64,000 nucleotides of DNA from Reichenbachiella ulvae (GTDB lineage: Bacteria > Bacteroidota > Bacteroidia > Cytophagales > Cyclobacteriaceae), in the NCBI RefSeq assembly GCF_025833875.1, contig NZ_JAOYOD010000001.1, positions 4,852,501 through 4,916,500 on the forward strand, read 5' to 3'. The translations under genes were made by a program, and so were the position numbers. Positions 13,547 to 20,291 of this stretch are shown here, in pieces (position 1 is the stretch's first letter; every line of letters starts with the position of its first letter). The notes below the pieces were generated by a model, which saw only the letters and a list, made by a program, of their open reading frames with translations, was not told where the DNA came from and did no database searches.

Positions 13547-14080
13547 CTAGGCTTTTAGACCCTGTATGGCGTTTAGAGGTACGGGGCTGATTTTGTTGCT
13601 TTCAAGGTCATAGCTGAAAATGTCTTTTCCCGATGCTGCATTACCAATGATCCATAATTTTGACTCGCTGACACCTGCTATACCTGAAATGGAAACGTTA
13701 GCGGTCCCTTTCATCGTATGAAAAATATCCAGGTCTCGGTCATAGAGGCTCAGCTCTCCAGTCGTACCAACCCATAAACGTTCGAATGGATCTTCGTAAA
13801 CGGCATTGACGCCATTGTTTCCGATGGTGGTGCTATCGCCTTTGGTGCTGCGATAGATTCGGAAAGTTGTGCCATCATATCGATTGAGGCCATCTTCAGT
13901 AGCGATCCAGACAAAACCTCTATGGTCTTGGGTTATTTCGTTGACTGTACTGAACGAAAGTCCTTCGGTCAAACTAAACTGCTCAAAATTGATGCGGTTC
14001 GTCTGCGCTTGAACGGGTGTGAGAAATAATAGAATTAGGGAAAGTAGAGGTGGTAACTGATATAATTTGTTAGCTGCCAT
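13547..14080 (-). pseudogene. Propeller/chemoreceptor fusion, N-terminal part up to internal stop
   Basis: The front of the interrupted gene. The ATG at 14080 gives a clean signal peptide (MAANKLYQLPPLLSLILLFL, cut near PVQAQ), with purine-rich AAGG upstream; an ATG at 14116 would only lengthen the n-region. After the signal come propeller repeats seen in hybrid two-component sensors of Bacteroidota: INFEQFSLTEGLSFSTVNEI, GFVWIATEDGLNRYDG and RLWVGTTGELSLYDRD. The frame ends at TAG (13547-13549) after AIQGLKA, in the middle of a repeat, while propeller coding continues at once in the same frame. On its own the product would be a truncated secreted propeller of about 177 residues. Confidence 0.8.
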
Positions 14081-14218
14081 GCTGAAAGTTAAGGCCTTCT
14101 TATGTGGAATTTTCATTGGCCTATGAATTATTGGTAAGAGTTGTGAAAACGCATGTTTAACAATGTATGAACATGGAATCTCGATTATGTGTTCGCGCAC
14201 ATTAGCTTAGGTTTGCTG

Positions 14219-15331
14219 CTAAGTCTTGAGATGAGCCAACTCCTTTTTACACTTTTTATAATAGGAGAAAAAGGAAGGGTAATAGCCTTTGACAGAAAAC
14301 ATCCAGTCTCTCTCTTCCTCTACCCCTTCATAGTGCCGGGTGGTTGGATGCTCTTTGAAATAAACTTGAGATCCCAATAACTGACGTTTTAATTCATCAA
14401 AACTTCCGGTGAACAATTGAATGCCGGGAATATTGTCTTTGGCTAGCTGGATGATGAAACTAATGACATGGGAAGAAACAGGATACTGTTTGAAATGGAT
14501 CGGGTCCAGGTGGAGGATTCGATTGGCAGCAATATCTGACTTCCAGTTAGGATCCAGGTTGTAGGAAGTGTAAATCACACTTGGAATTTCTGGATCGAGA
14601 GTTAATGGGATTGTTGTGGGTAGTTGAGTTTCTAATTTGGGTAGTGTGGTTGCTTGCAAGACTTCAGGACAGCTGGATGATGCGCCTAGTGCCTCGTAAC
14701 TTTTATCCAAAAAAGTGCCTGTCTGATCCGTATGGCAGTATCGGTTGATGTTTTCTTGATTGGCCAGGTAGCATTTGTTGCTATTGGCACCTGCCACCCA
14801 TTGCCAGCTGAGTGCATTGCTGGCCCAGTCTCCATCTAGCAGATGGTAGTACATCCATCTGGCAGGCGTCAACCAATGACTGTGAGCGATGTTGCAAGCC
14901 ATAGCCGCCACATACATTCTGACGTGGTTGTGCATGTATCCAATTCGGTTGAGTTCCTCGATGGCTTTGTCGATGGCTTTGATACCAGTATCCCCTTTTA
15001 GAATAGATGCTGGCATTTCGTGATGGACGACATGGGGTTGCGGATGTTTTAGATCCTGATTGATCAAATCACCTTTGTTGATCCATACTTGCTGCCAATA
15101 GTCTCTCCAGGCAAGTTCCTGGATGAATTTTTCCACTTGATAATACTTCAACCCAAGCGTCAACACGTGTTCCATTACCTGTTTGGTAGAGATCACTCCT
15201 CGAGAGATGTAAGGGGACAAGTAAGAAACCGCTCCATCCAAATAGTTTCGGGATTTGGAATAGCGAACGGGATCTATCTGATCGATCCGTTCTATGATTT
15301 TGGCATATTGGGTAGGAAAGCTAATCATCAA
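14219..15331 (-). CDS. Photolyase/cryptochrome-family FAD-binding protein, unusual domain order
   Basis: A 370-residue flavoprotein. Residues 1-220 match the helical FAD-binding domain of DNA photolyases and cryptochromes: YLSPYISRGVISTKQV, FIQELAWRDYWQQVW, MHNHVRMYVAAMACN and DWASNALSWQWVAGANSNK are the FAD and DNA-contact blocks. The usual N-terminal antenna domain is missing. Instead, residues 230-370 form an alpha/beta-like tail (IYTSYNLDP, ILHLDPIHF, IPGIQLFTGSFDEL, VYFKEHP) that resembles an antenna domain moved to the C-terminus. Whether it repairs pyrimidine dimers or acts as a light sensor is unclear. It is the last gene of the four-gene operon starting at 16699, 12 bases after the flavin reductase-like gene. 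Confidence 0.85.
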   Translation of the reverse strand: MMISFPTQYAKIIERIDQIDPVRYSKSRNYLDGAVSYLSPYISRGVISTKQVMEHVLTLGLKYYQVEKFIQELAWRDYWQQVWINKGDLINQDLKHPQPHVVHHEMPASILKGDTGIKAIDKAIEELNRIGYMHNHVRMYVAAMACNIAHSHWLTPARWMYYHLLDGDWASNALSWQWVAGANSNKCYLANQENINRYCHTDQTGTFLDKSYEALGASSSCPEVLQATTLPKLETQLPTTIPLTLDPEIPSVIYTSYNLDPNWKSDIAANRILHLDPIHFKQYPVSSHVISFIIQLAKDNIPGIQLFTGSFDELKRQLLGSQVYFKEHPTTRHYEGVEEERDWMFSVKGYYPSFFSYYKKCKKELAHLKT

Positions 15332-15343
15332 CCTTAAGTTAAA

Positions 15344-15820
15344 TCATAAGATGATACCAGACTCAACCAAATCCTGAAACATAAGGATATTATCCTCTCG
15401 GAGGGTTCTACTGGCTATTACTTCCGCTATCATCAGCTGATGATCGCCGCCTGCATCTATTTCCTGATCTAGTTGTAGAAGTACCAGTGCACTGGCATTT
15501 TTCAATACCTCATGAGATTTCCATTCGGAAAGTGCCTGCTTTTGCTGCAGATATTTTTCCTTGTCCGTTTCTTTGCCAGACTTCTTACCAAGGTAGTTGA
15601 CCCATTGCATATCCTCCTGACTCAAGATCTGTAGCACTGCAGTCTTCCTTTTCTTGAAATTGAGATAGGTCTGAGACTGAGGCTCCAGAGCAATCATGTA
15701 CTTTTTGGGATTACGACTGATGCCTGATACATAGGTACAGATATTCATATTGATCCCTGTAGACCCTAGGGTAGCCAGACTATAGACGGGCAAATCGATG
15801 ATGTTCCAGGGGCGTCTCAT
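15344..15820 (-). CDS. Flavin reductase-like FMN-binding protein
   Basis: A 158-residue protein resembling the flavin reductase-like split-barrel family that binds FMN. The N-terminal region (YSLATLGSTGINMNICTYVS followed by RNPKKYMIAL) matches the barrel's flavin-contact strand, and QLDQEIDAGGDHQLMIAEV near residue 120 corresponds to the family GDHxxxxGEV region. It may reduce or handle flavin for the neighbouring photolyase-type protein. Its ATG shares one base with the stop of the Lacal_2735 gene (TAATG), so the two are translationally coupled. Confidence 0.8.
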   Translation of the reverse strand: MRRPWNIIDLPVYSLATLGSTGINMNICTYVSGISRNPKKYMIALEPQSQTYLNFKKRKTAVLQILSQEDMQWVNYLGKKSGKETDKEKYLQQKQALSEWKSHEVLKNASALVLLQLDQEIDAGGDHQLMIAEVIASRTLREDNILMFQDLVESGIIL

Positions 15821-15996
15821 TAGGAATTCTCCTTCTCCATGTTGTCTAACTGAGTCAGCAATTCTTGCGCTTCGGCAAATTTTTGATCGCTTTTGGACCG
15901 ATCCGTTGTGGATAATTGATGAGATTCTTTCATCAACTTTTTGTAGCGCTCGTTGAGTTTTTCGCGCTCCGATTTCTTTTTAAATATTCCAAACAT
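15820..15996 (-). CDS. Lacal_2735 family small protein
   Basis: A 58-residue charged, helical protein. The start is set at MFGIFKKKSEREKLNERYKK because family members begin this way. The pattern matches the small Lacal_2735 family, which in Bacteroidota often occurs beside photolyase or cryptochrome genes. Function unknown; the Lys/Glu-rich sequence suggests a coiled coil or a nucleic-acid or membrane-surface contact. It starts 4 bases after the SDR stop and overlaps the flavin reductase-like start by one base. Confidence 0.8.
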   Translation of the reverse strand: MFGIFKKKSEREKLNERYKKLMKESHQLSTTDRSKSDQKFAEAQELLTQLDNMEKENS

Positions 15997-16000
15997 GATT

Positions 16001-16699
16001 TTATATTTTAAGTGTTGAAATGCCGCCATCTAGTTTGATGACTTGTCCGGTCATCCAACCGCTGCTGTCCTGTAGCAGAAAAGAAGCCAATTGGGCAATA
16101 TCCTCAGGTTGACCTATTTTTTTGAGTGGATGACGGTCGGCATTGGCTTTGATTTTTTCTTCAGAAGAAAGAAGTTTTTTCGCTAAGTCTGTTTGGGTGA
16201 TAGATGGAGCGATGGCATTGACTCTCACCTTGGGAGCCCACTCGGCTGCCAGTGATCGTGTCAGACCTTCTATCGCTCCTTTGGATATGGCTACTTGGGT
16301 ATGGAAGTTGAAACCACTTTGTACCGCCACGGTTGAGAACAATACCACGCTGGCTTGTTCTGCTTTTTTGATTCGGGATTCTAAATGCTGGAGTACACTT
16401 ACTGCCCCGGTCACCTGCAATTTGAAATCCTGCAAAAGCGATTCTTGCTTTAGTCTTTTGAATGGTAATAAATCTATAGCTCCAGGGCAATAGGCTAAAC
16501 CATCGATCACTTCAGGAAGTTGTTGTTCATCCAGGGAGTCAGACCATACATCATATGGTATCCATGTGAGATGATCATGCTGGGTAAAGGGTTCTGTATT
16601 GCGATAGGTGGCAGTCACATGGTGCCCTGCTTCTAAAAGTCTTTCAACTATGGCTCTTCCTATTCCTGATGAGCCGCCTATGATTACGAAGTGTTTCAT
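16001..16699 (-). CDS. Short-chain dehydrogenase-like protein lacking the catalytic Tyr
   Basis: A 232-residue SDR-fold protein. The NAD(P)-binding glycine motif is GGSSGIG at 8-14, and the substrate-loop and C-terminal blocks (RVNAIAPS, MTGQVIKLDGG) are classical. The active site is atypical: S122 and K140 are present, but the YxxxK motif reads VAISK, so Val136 stands where the catalytic Tyr should be. A group of SDRs linked to photolyase genes appears to share this change, so it may be a family trait and not damage. It is the first gene of the operon running to the photolyase at 14219, and an operator-like inverted repeat lies 38 bases upstream. Confidence 0.85.
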   Translation of the reverse strand: MKHFVIIGGSSGIGRAIVERLLEAGHHVTATYRNTEPFTQHDHLTWIPYDVWSDSLDEQQLPEVIDGLAYCPGAIDLLPFKRLKQESLLQDFKLQVTGAVSVLQHLESRIKKAEQASVVLFSTVAVQSGFNFHTQVAISKGAIEGLTRSLAAEWAPKVRVNAIAPSITQTDLAKKLLSSEEKIKANADRHPLKKIGQPEDIAQLASFLLQDSSGWMTGQVIKLDGGISTLKI

Positions 16700-16736
16700 T
16701 TCTTACTGAGTATGAGGTAAGAAACGAGGAGGAGGA

Positions 16737-16776
16737 ATATTTGTTCAATATAAAATGTAAACTATTAAACAAATAT
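16737..16776. promoter_or_regulatory. Long inverted repeat upstream of the SDR-photolyase operon
   Basis: Two 14-base arms, ATATTTGTTCAATA (16737-16750) and the near-exact complement of it (16763-16776), match at 13 of 14 positions around a 12-base spacer. Its size and symmetry fit a dimeric regulator site. It lies just upstream of the operon start in the only sizeable gap. On the minus strand it contains TTTG, 17 bases, then TATATTGA, a degenerate Bacteroidota promoter, so a bound regulator would cover the promoter. A MerR-type light regulator is one possibility, but no regulator gene is nearby. Confidence 0.6.
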
Positions 16777-16780
16777 AGGG

Positions 16781-16811
16781 ATCAACTGCAGGTGGTGTTC
16801 CTGCAGTTGAT
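16781..16811 (-). terminator. Hairpin after the ornithine aminotransferase gene
   Basis: A perfect 12-bp stem ATCAACTGCAGG / CCTGCAGTTGAT with a 7-base loop begins 9 bases beyond the rocD stop. No U-run follows on the minus strand, so it may be an mRNA 3'-end stabiliser or a weak terminator. Confidence 0.6.
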
Positions 16812-16819
16812 TGATCCAT

Positions 16820-18055
16820 TTACTTTTTGAAATTCTTGATTGTATTGATGATGATATCACTGCAATCGTGCAATTGCTCCTCGGTCATGACCAATGGAGG
16901 TGCAAAACGTATGATATTACCATGCGTAGGTTTTGCTAAAAGACCATTTTCTTTCAGGGCCACACAGATGTCCCATGCGGTCGAACTGTCTTCTGAATCA
17001 TTGATCACGATGGCATTCAATAGTCCTTTACCTCTTACCAGAGAAACCAAATCGCTGCTTTCGATGAATTCATTCATGCGAGCCCTGAAGATCTGGCCTA
17101 GCTTCTCTGCATTTTCTGCCAAAGCTTCGTCTTTGATTACTTCCAGAGCAGCCATGGCTACTTTGGCTGCTACCGGGTTTCCACCGAAGGTAGATCCATG
17201 CTGTCCCGGTTTGATTACACCCATGATGTCATCATTGGCCAAAACGACAGATACTGGATAGACTCCACCAGAGATAGCTTTGCCCAGGATCAATACGTCA
17301 GGTTTTACTTCTTCATGATCTACCGCTAGAAGCTTACCTGTTCTTGCGATACCCGTTTGCACTTCATCTGCTACAAACAACACGCCCGCTTCTTTACAAG
17401 CTTCGCTGGCAGCTTTCAAGAAACCATCTTGAGGGACATAAACACCCGCTTCACCCTGAATAGGTTCCATGAGTAGTCCAGCTACATTTTCTTCCTTCAA
17501 GGCAGCCTTTAGTGCATCGATATTATCGTATGGGATGCGAACAAAACCCGCAGTGTACGGCCCAAAGTTCTTTTGTGCGTCTGGGTCATTCGAGAAGGAA
17601 ATGATCGTGGTAGTTCTACCGTGAAAGTTGTTTTCGCAAACGATGATTTTCGCTTCATTTTCAGGAATTCCCTTTACTTCATACGCCCACTTACGAGTCA
17701 GTTTGATGGCCGTTTCTACAGCTTCAGCTCCCGTGTTCATTGGCAGTACCTTGTCGAACCCAAAGTATTCAGTAATATATTTTTCGTACTCACCCAATGC
17801 GTCGTTGTAAAAGGCACGAGAGGTCAGGGTCAATTTCTGCGCCTGCTCAGTGAGCGCTCCTACGATCTTCGGATGGCAATGTCCCTGATTCATGGCAGAA
17901 TATGCCGAAAGAAAATCATAGTATTTCTTTCCTTCTACATCCCATACATGTACGCCTTCACCTTTGGCCAGTACCACTGGTAGTGGATGATAGTTGTGTG
18001 CGCCATATTTGTCTTCGAGAGCAATCGCTTGCTCGCTTGTCATTTCGTTTACCAT
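16820..18055 (-). CDS. rocD: Ornithine--oxo-acid aminotransferase
   Basis: A 411-residue PLP enzyme that converts ornithine and 2-oxoglutarate to glutamate semialdehyde and glutamate, in arginine/ornithine breakdown and proline supply. PLP Lys is K259 in [10 protein letters not shown]; the phosphate-binding [13 protein letters not shown], the FHGRT block and [12 protein letters not shown] are class-III aminotransferase motifs in the expected order. The early [18 protein letters not shown] is typical of ornithine aminotransferases and separates it from ArgD. ATG at 18055 is used; a second in-frame ATG at 18043 is also possible. It is monocistronic, followed by a hairpin. Confidence 0.93.
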   Translation of the reverse strand: MVNEMTSEQAIALEDKYGAHNYHPLPVVLAKGEGVHVWDVEGKKYYDFLSAYSAMNQGHCHPKIVGALTEQAQKLTLTSRAFYNDALGEYEKYITEYFGFDKVLPMNTGAEAVETAIKLTRKWAYEVKGIPENEAKIIVCENNFHGRTTTIISFSNDPDAQKNFGPYTAGFVRIPYDNIDALKAALKEENVAGLLMEPIQGEAGVYVPQDGFLKAASEACKEAGVLFVADEVQTGIARTGKLLAVDHEEVKPDVLILGKAISGGVYPVSVVLANDDIMGVIKPGQHGSTFGGNPVAAKVAMAALEVIKDEALAENAEKLGQIFRARMNEFIESSDLVSLVRGKGLLNAIVINDSEDSSTAWDICVALKENGLLAKPTHGNIIRFAPPLVMTEEQLHDCSDIIINTIKNFKK

Positions 18056-18145
18056 CGATGTGTATTTTTAACATGAGAAGGAGTATCAAGTCAGAACTCC
18101 TTAGATTCGCTCAAAATTACTAAAAGCCACGTTAATTCCCCGCCC

Positions 18146-18292
18146 TTGTCAGACAAAGAACCGAATAAGTCACAGCCCGTTTTAGCTCCTGAGGATTTCT
18201 ATTTCAATGAGGAGGGATTGATGGTTTTTACCGCCAAGTACCATCTTAAAAGAGGATATTGCTGCCAAAATGGTTGTAAGCACTGTCCTTAA
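18146..18292 (+). pseudogene. DUF5522-type mini-gene with premature stop
   Basis: A short reading frame encodes APEDFYFNEEGLMVFTAKYH, LKRGYCCQNGCKHCP and then TAA. This matches the small Cys-rich DUF5522 family, whose members normally continue HCPYGF plus basic residues. Here the codon after CP is TAA (18290-18292) where TAT or TAC (Tyr) is expected, and the same frame then reads GFRKR before a second stop at 18308. The most likely start is TTG at 18146. The Cys pattern CC-x3-C-x2-C suggests metal binding. The truncation removes only the last six residues, so the product could still function. It is divergent from rocD. Confidence 0.65.
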
Positions 18293-18342
18293 GGATTTAG
18301 AAAGAGATGAATAAATTTTATAGGCTTAAAAACATTTGAAAC

Positions 18343-18687
18343 ATGCCCCATTTCGTTATTGATTGCTCCAAAAACATCCTTGCCCATCAATCACCCCAAG
18401 TGATCATCCAAAAGGTATATGATACCGCTGATGCTTCAGGGCTTTTTGCTCCTGGTGAGATCAAAGTCAGAATCAATGCTTTCGAGCATTATATAGTGGG
18501 AGGGACCCAAAAGGATTTTATTCATGTATTTGGCAATATCATGGAGGGCAGAACGGTGGATCAAAAAAAGAAGCTTTCTGATAGCATCATCAGGGAGTTG
18601 AAGGCCATGTTTCCTGAGGTTCCTATCGTGTCGATCAACATCCGTGATTTCGAAAAGGCGACCTACTCGAATAGAGATTTGGTTTAA
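18343..18687 (+). CDS. 5-carboxymethyl-2-hydroxymuconate isomerase-like tautomerase
   Basis: A 114-residue member of the tautomerase superfamily, CHMI branch (HpaF-like). The start MPHFVIDCSKNI puts Pro at position 2, the catalytic base after Met removal. The C-terminal VPIVSINIRDFEKATYSN matches the family end. In aromatic degradation this enzyme isomerises CHM in the homoprotocatechuate pathway, but no other gene of that pathway is near, so the real substrate here is open. It lies about 50 bases after the DUF5522 frame on the same strand. Confidence 0.85.
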   Translation: MPHFVIDCSKNILAHQSPQVIIQKVYDTADASGLFAPGEIKVRINAFEHYIVGGTQKDFIHVFGNIMEGRTVDQKKKLSDSIIRELKAMFPEVPIVSINIRDFEKATYSNRDLV

Positions 18688-18751
18688 TTTTTAGTTCTTT
18701 CAACCATTTGAGGGTTAACCGTGTCTTTGGTTTAGACTTAAATGTCAAAGC

Positions 18752-19621
18752 ATGAAAAACTTGTTTTCTCTTTTATTATTCCCCCTATTGATTATCGCTT
18801 GTGAAGGTGAGGAACTTGAATCGAGTTATCTCAGTCAGATCCATGGATCTGACGTAGTTCAGATCAAATATGGAGGAGATCCAGCCGCAGATGGAGTCGG
18901 TTGGTATGTAGAGGTTGCGGAGGATACTTCGGTATTGGTGACTGATTTGCCAGAGGTGTTGCAGGCGCCAGGTACGTTTCTTTTTCCACCTTATAGCTCC
19001 TTTGTTCCCAGTGGCAAGTCTATAGGTCTGATGATTGGTGGCACGGTTGAGCAGTTGAAAATGACTGAGGGCTTACCAGAGCAGTATTCGCTGATGTACT
19101 ATCAAGTGCTCCAATGCGCCAACCCCTGGGAGCTGGGAGGCCAATCTGAAAAAGAAATCATAGACGCTCTTCGATCCGAAAAGGGTCTAAAAGTCCCAAT
19201 CATTGCTTTGAAGATTCATGAGGTGATCAGTGACCAGGGCTATTGCGAAGCTTGCACTTGTGGGAACGGAAAATACCTAATGGTGCTGGTGGAGGACCAG
19301 TACATCGATGAGTTGGAGGCTTTTGGATTTGTAGGTTTTGGGGCTTGTTCTTACCTAAACCCGATTCAGCAGCTCCATTGGTTAGAGCGGATGATTTTTG
19401 GGTTTGAGCAAGATCAGGAGGTGAGCAAAGTACTACAATGGGAATATGAGGGAGACTGTGTTTTTCAGGTCGATCATTGCTACCAGTGCCCGGATGCCAT
19501 GTCTGTGGTGTACAATGCGGACCAGGAAGTGATTTGTGAATTTGGAGGGATTGCTGGTGTCGATACTTGCCCGGACTTTCACGAAAAGGCGATGAAACCT
19601 ATCGAGTTGTATTTTAAGTGA
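18752..19621 (+). CDS. Cys-rich lipoprotein, function unknown
   Basis: A 289-residue envelope protein. The signal LFSLLLFPLLIIAC ends in a lipobox with lipid Cys at residue 17, followed by acidic EGEELES. The mature part holds about ten more Cys, including CEACTCGNGKY in the middle and a C-terminal block (GDCVFQVDHCYQCPDAMSVV, then CEFGGIAGVDTCPDF) resembling the DUF6970 pattern of small Bacteroidota lipoproteins. These Cys probably form disulfides. No enzyme motif is visible. The gene converges on the scramblase-related gene across a strong hairpin. Confidence 0.75.
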   Translation: MKNLFSLLLFPLLIIACEGEELESSYLSQIHGSDVVQIKYGGDPAADGVGWYVEVAEDTSVLVTDLPEVLQAPGTFLFPPYSSFVPSGKSIGLMIGGTVEQLKMTEGLPEQYSLMYYQVLQCANPWELGGQSEKEIIDALRSEKGLKVPIIALKIHEVISDQGYCEACTCGNGKYLMVLVEDQYIDELEAFGFVGFGACSYLNPIQQLHWLERMIFGFEQDQEVSKVLQWEYEGDCVFQVDHCYQCPDAMSVVYNADQEVICEFGGIAGVDTCPDFHEKAMKPIELYFK

Positions 19622-19661
19622 ATCAAGTTTAAGGCTCGATTCATTGAACCTTAAACTTGAT
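19622..19661. terminator. Bidirectional terminator hairpin
   Basis: A perfect 13-bp inverted repeat, ATCAAGTTTAAGG (19622-19634) with its complement (19649-19661), lies between two convergent stops at 19621 and 19671. It is suited to end transcription from both sides. Confidence 0.75.
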
Positions 19662-19670
19662 GAAAGTTTT

Positions 19671-20258
19671 CTATTCCTTCAACACCATATCGATACACAT
19701 CACAGCAGCGAGAATGAGTAGTCGCATAGGGTGACCTTCATTTACTTTCTCATCGATTTTGAGGATGTAGTTGTCGGCAGTGGTGAAAAGTTCTTTGCCA
19801 ATGCCTGACCATTTTTTGCTAACAGCAGCAAATTCCACTTCATCCTTTACGAATTTGAAATCCCAACTTGTCCACTTTCCCTTGAGTTGGCAGAGTAGAT
19901 TTTCTTGTGCATCCAAAACATCGAATTTCCCTCCGATAGAAAAGAACTTCTGCTTGAATTTCCCGATAAGGTTTTCATTTTCGTCGAGGACCTCTACATC
20001 AGACAAGAAGAACGAAACTCCTCTTTTGACCCGCAATACTTTCTCTCCAGAAGTGGTTTTGATTTCCACATCAAATGGCGTCATTCGTTTGTAGTCCGTG
20101 AATCGAAGCATTTTGGTGAAGAAACCGAGCTTCTCCTCCCTGCAGGTCATGATCATTTCCTGACTATTGGGATTATAAATGTCGTAGTTGTTGGATGCTT
20201 TGAACATACCCACGTGTTCTTTCACGAAGAACAAATTCTGGTTGAGAATAGAATGCAT
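19671..20258 (-). CDS. Phospholipid scramblase-related (LURP-one/Tubby-like) protein
   Basis: A 195-residue protein of the scramblase-related family, which has a Tubby-like beta-barrel with a central C-terminal helix. Seen are alternating strands through the body (VLRVKRGVSFFLSDVEVLDE, GKFKQKFFSIGGKFDVLDAQ, LKGKWTSWDFKFV) and a hydrophobic C-terminal helix (HPMRLLILAAVMCIDMVL), as in the family. Bacterial members have no proven scrambling activity; a membrane or lipid contact is plausible. It is transcribed alone, upstream of neither uvrD nor any other gene on its strand before the hairpin. Confidence 0.8.
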   Translation of the reverse strand: MHSILNQNLFFVKEHVGMFKASNNYDIYNPNSQEMIMTCREEKLGFFTKMLRFTDYKRMTPFDVEIKTTSGEKVLRVKRGVSFFLSDVEVLDENENLIGKFKQKFFSIGGKFDVLDAQENLLCQLKGKWTSWDFKFVKDEVEFAAVSKKWSGIGKELFTTADNYILKIDEKVNEGHPMRLLILAAVMCIDMVLKE

Positions 20259-20291
20259 GTGGAAAAAGTAATTTAGTTGATTGAAAATGTT

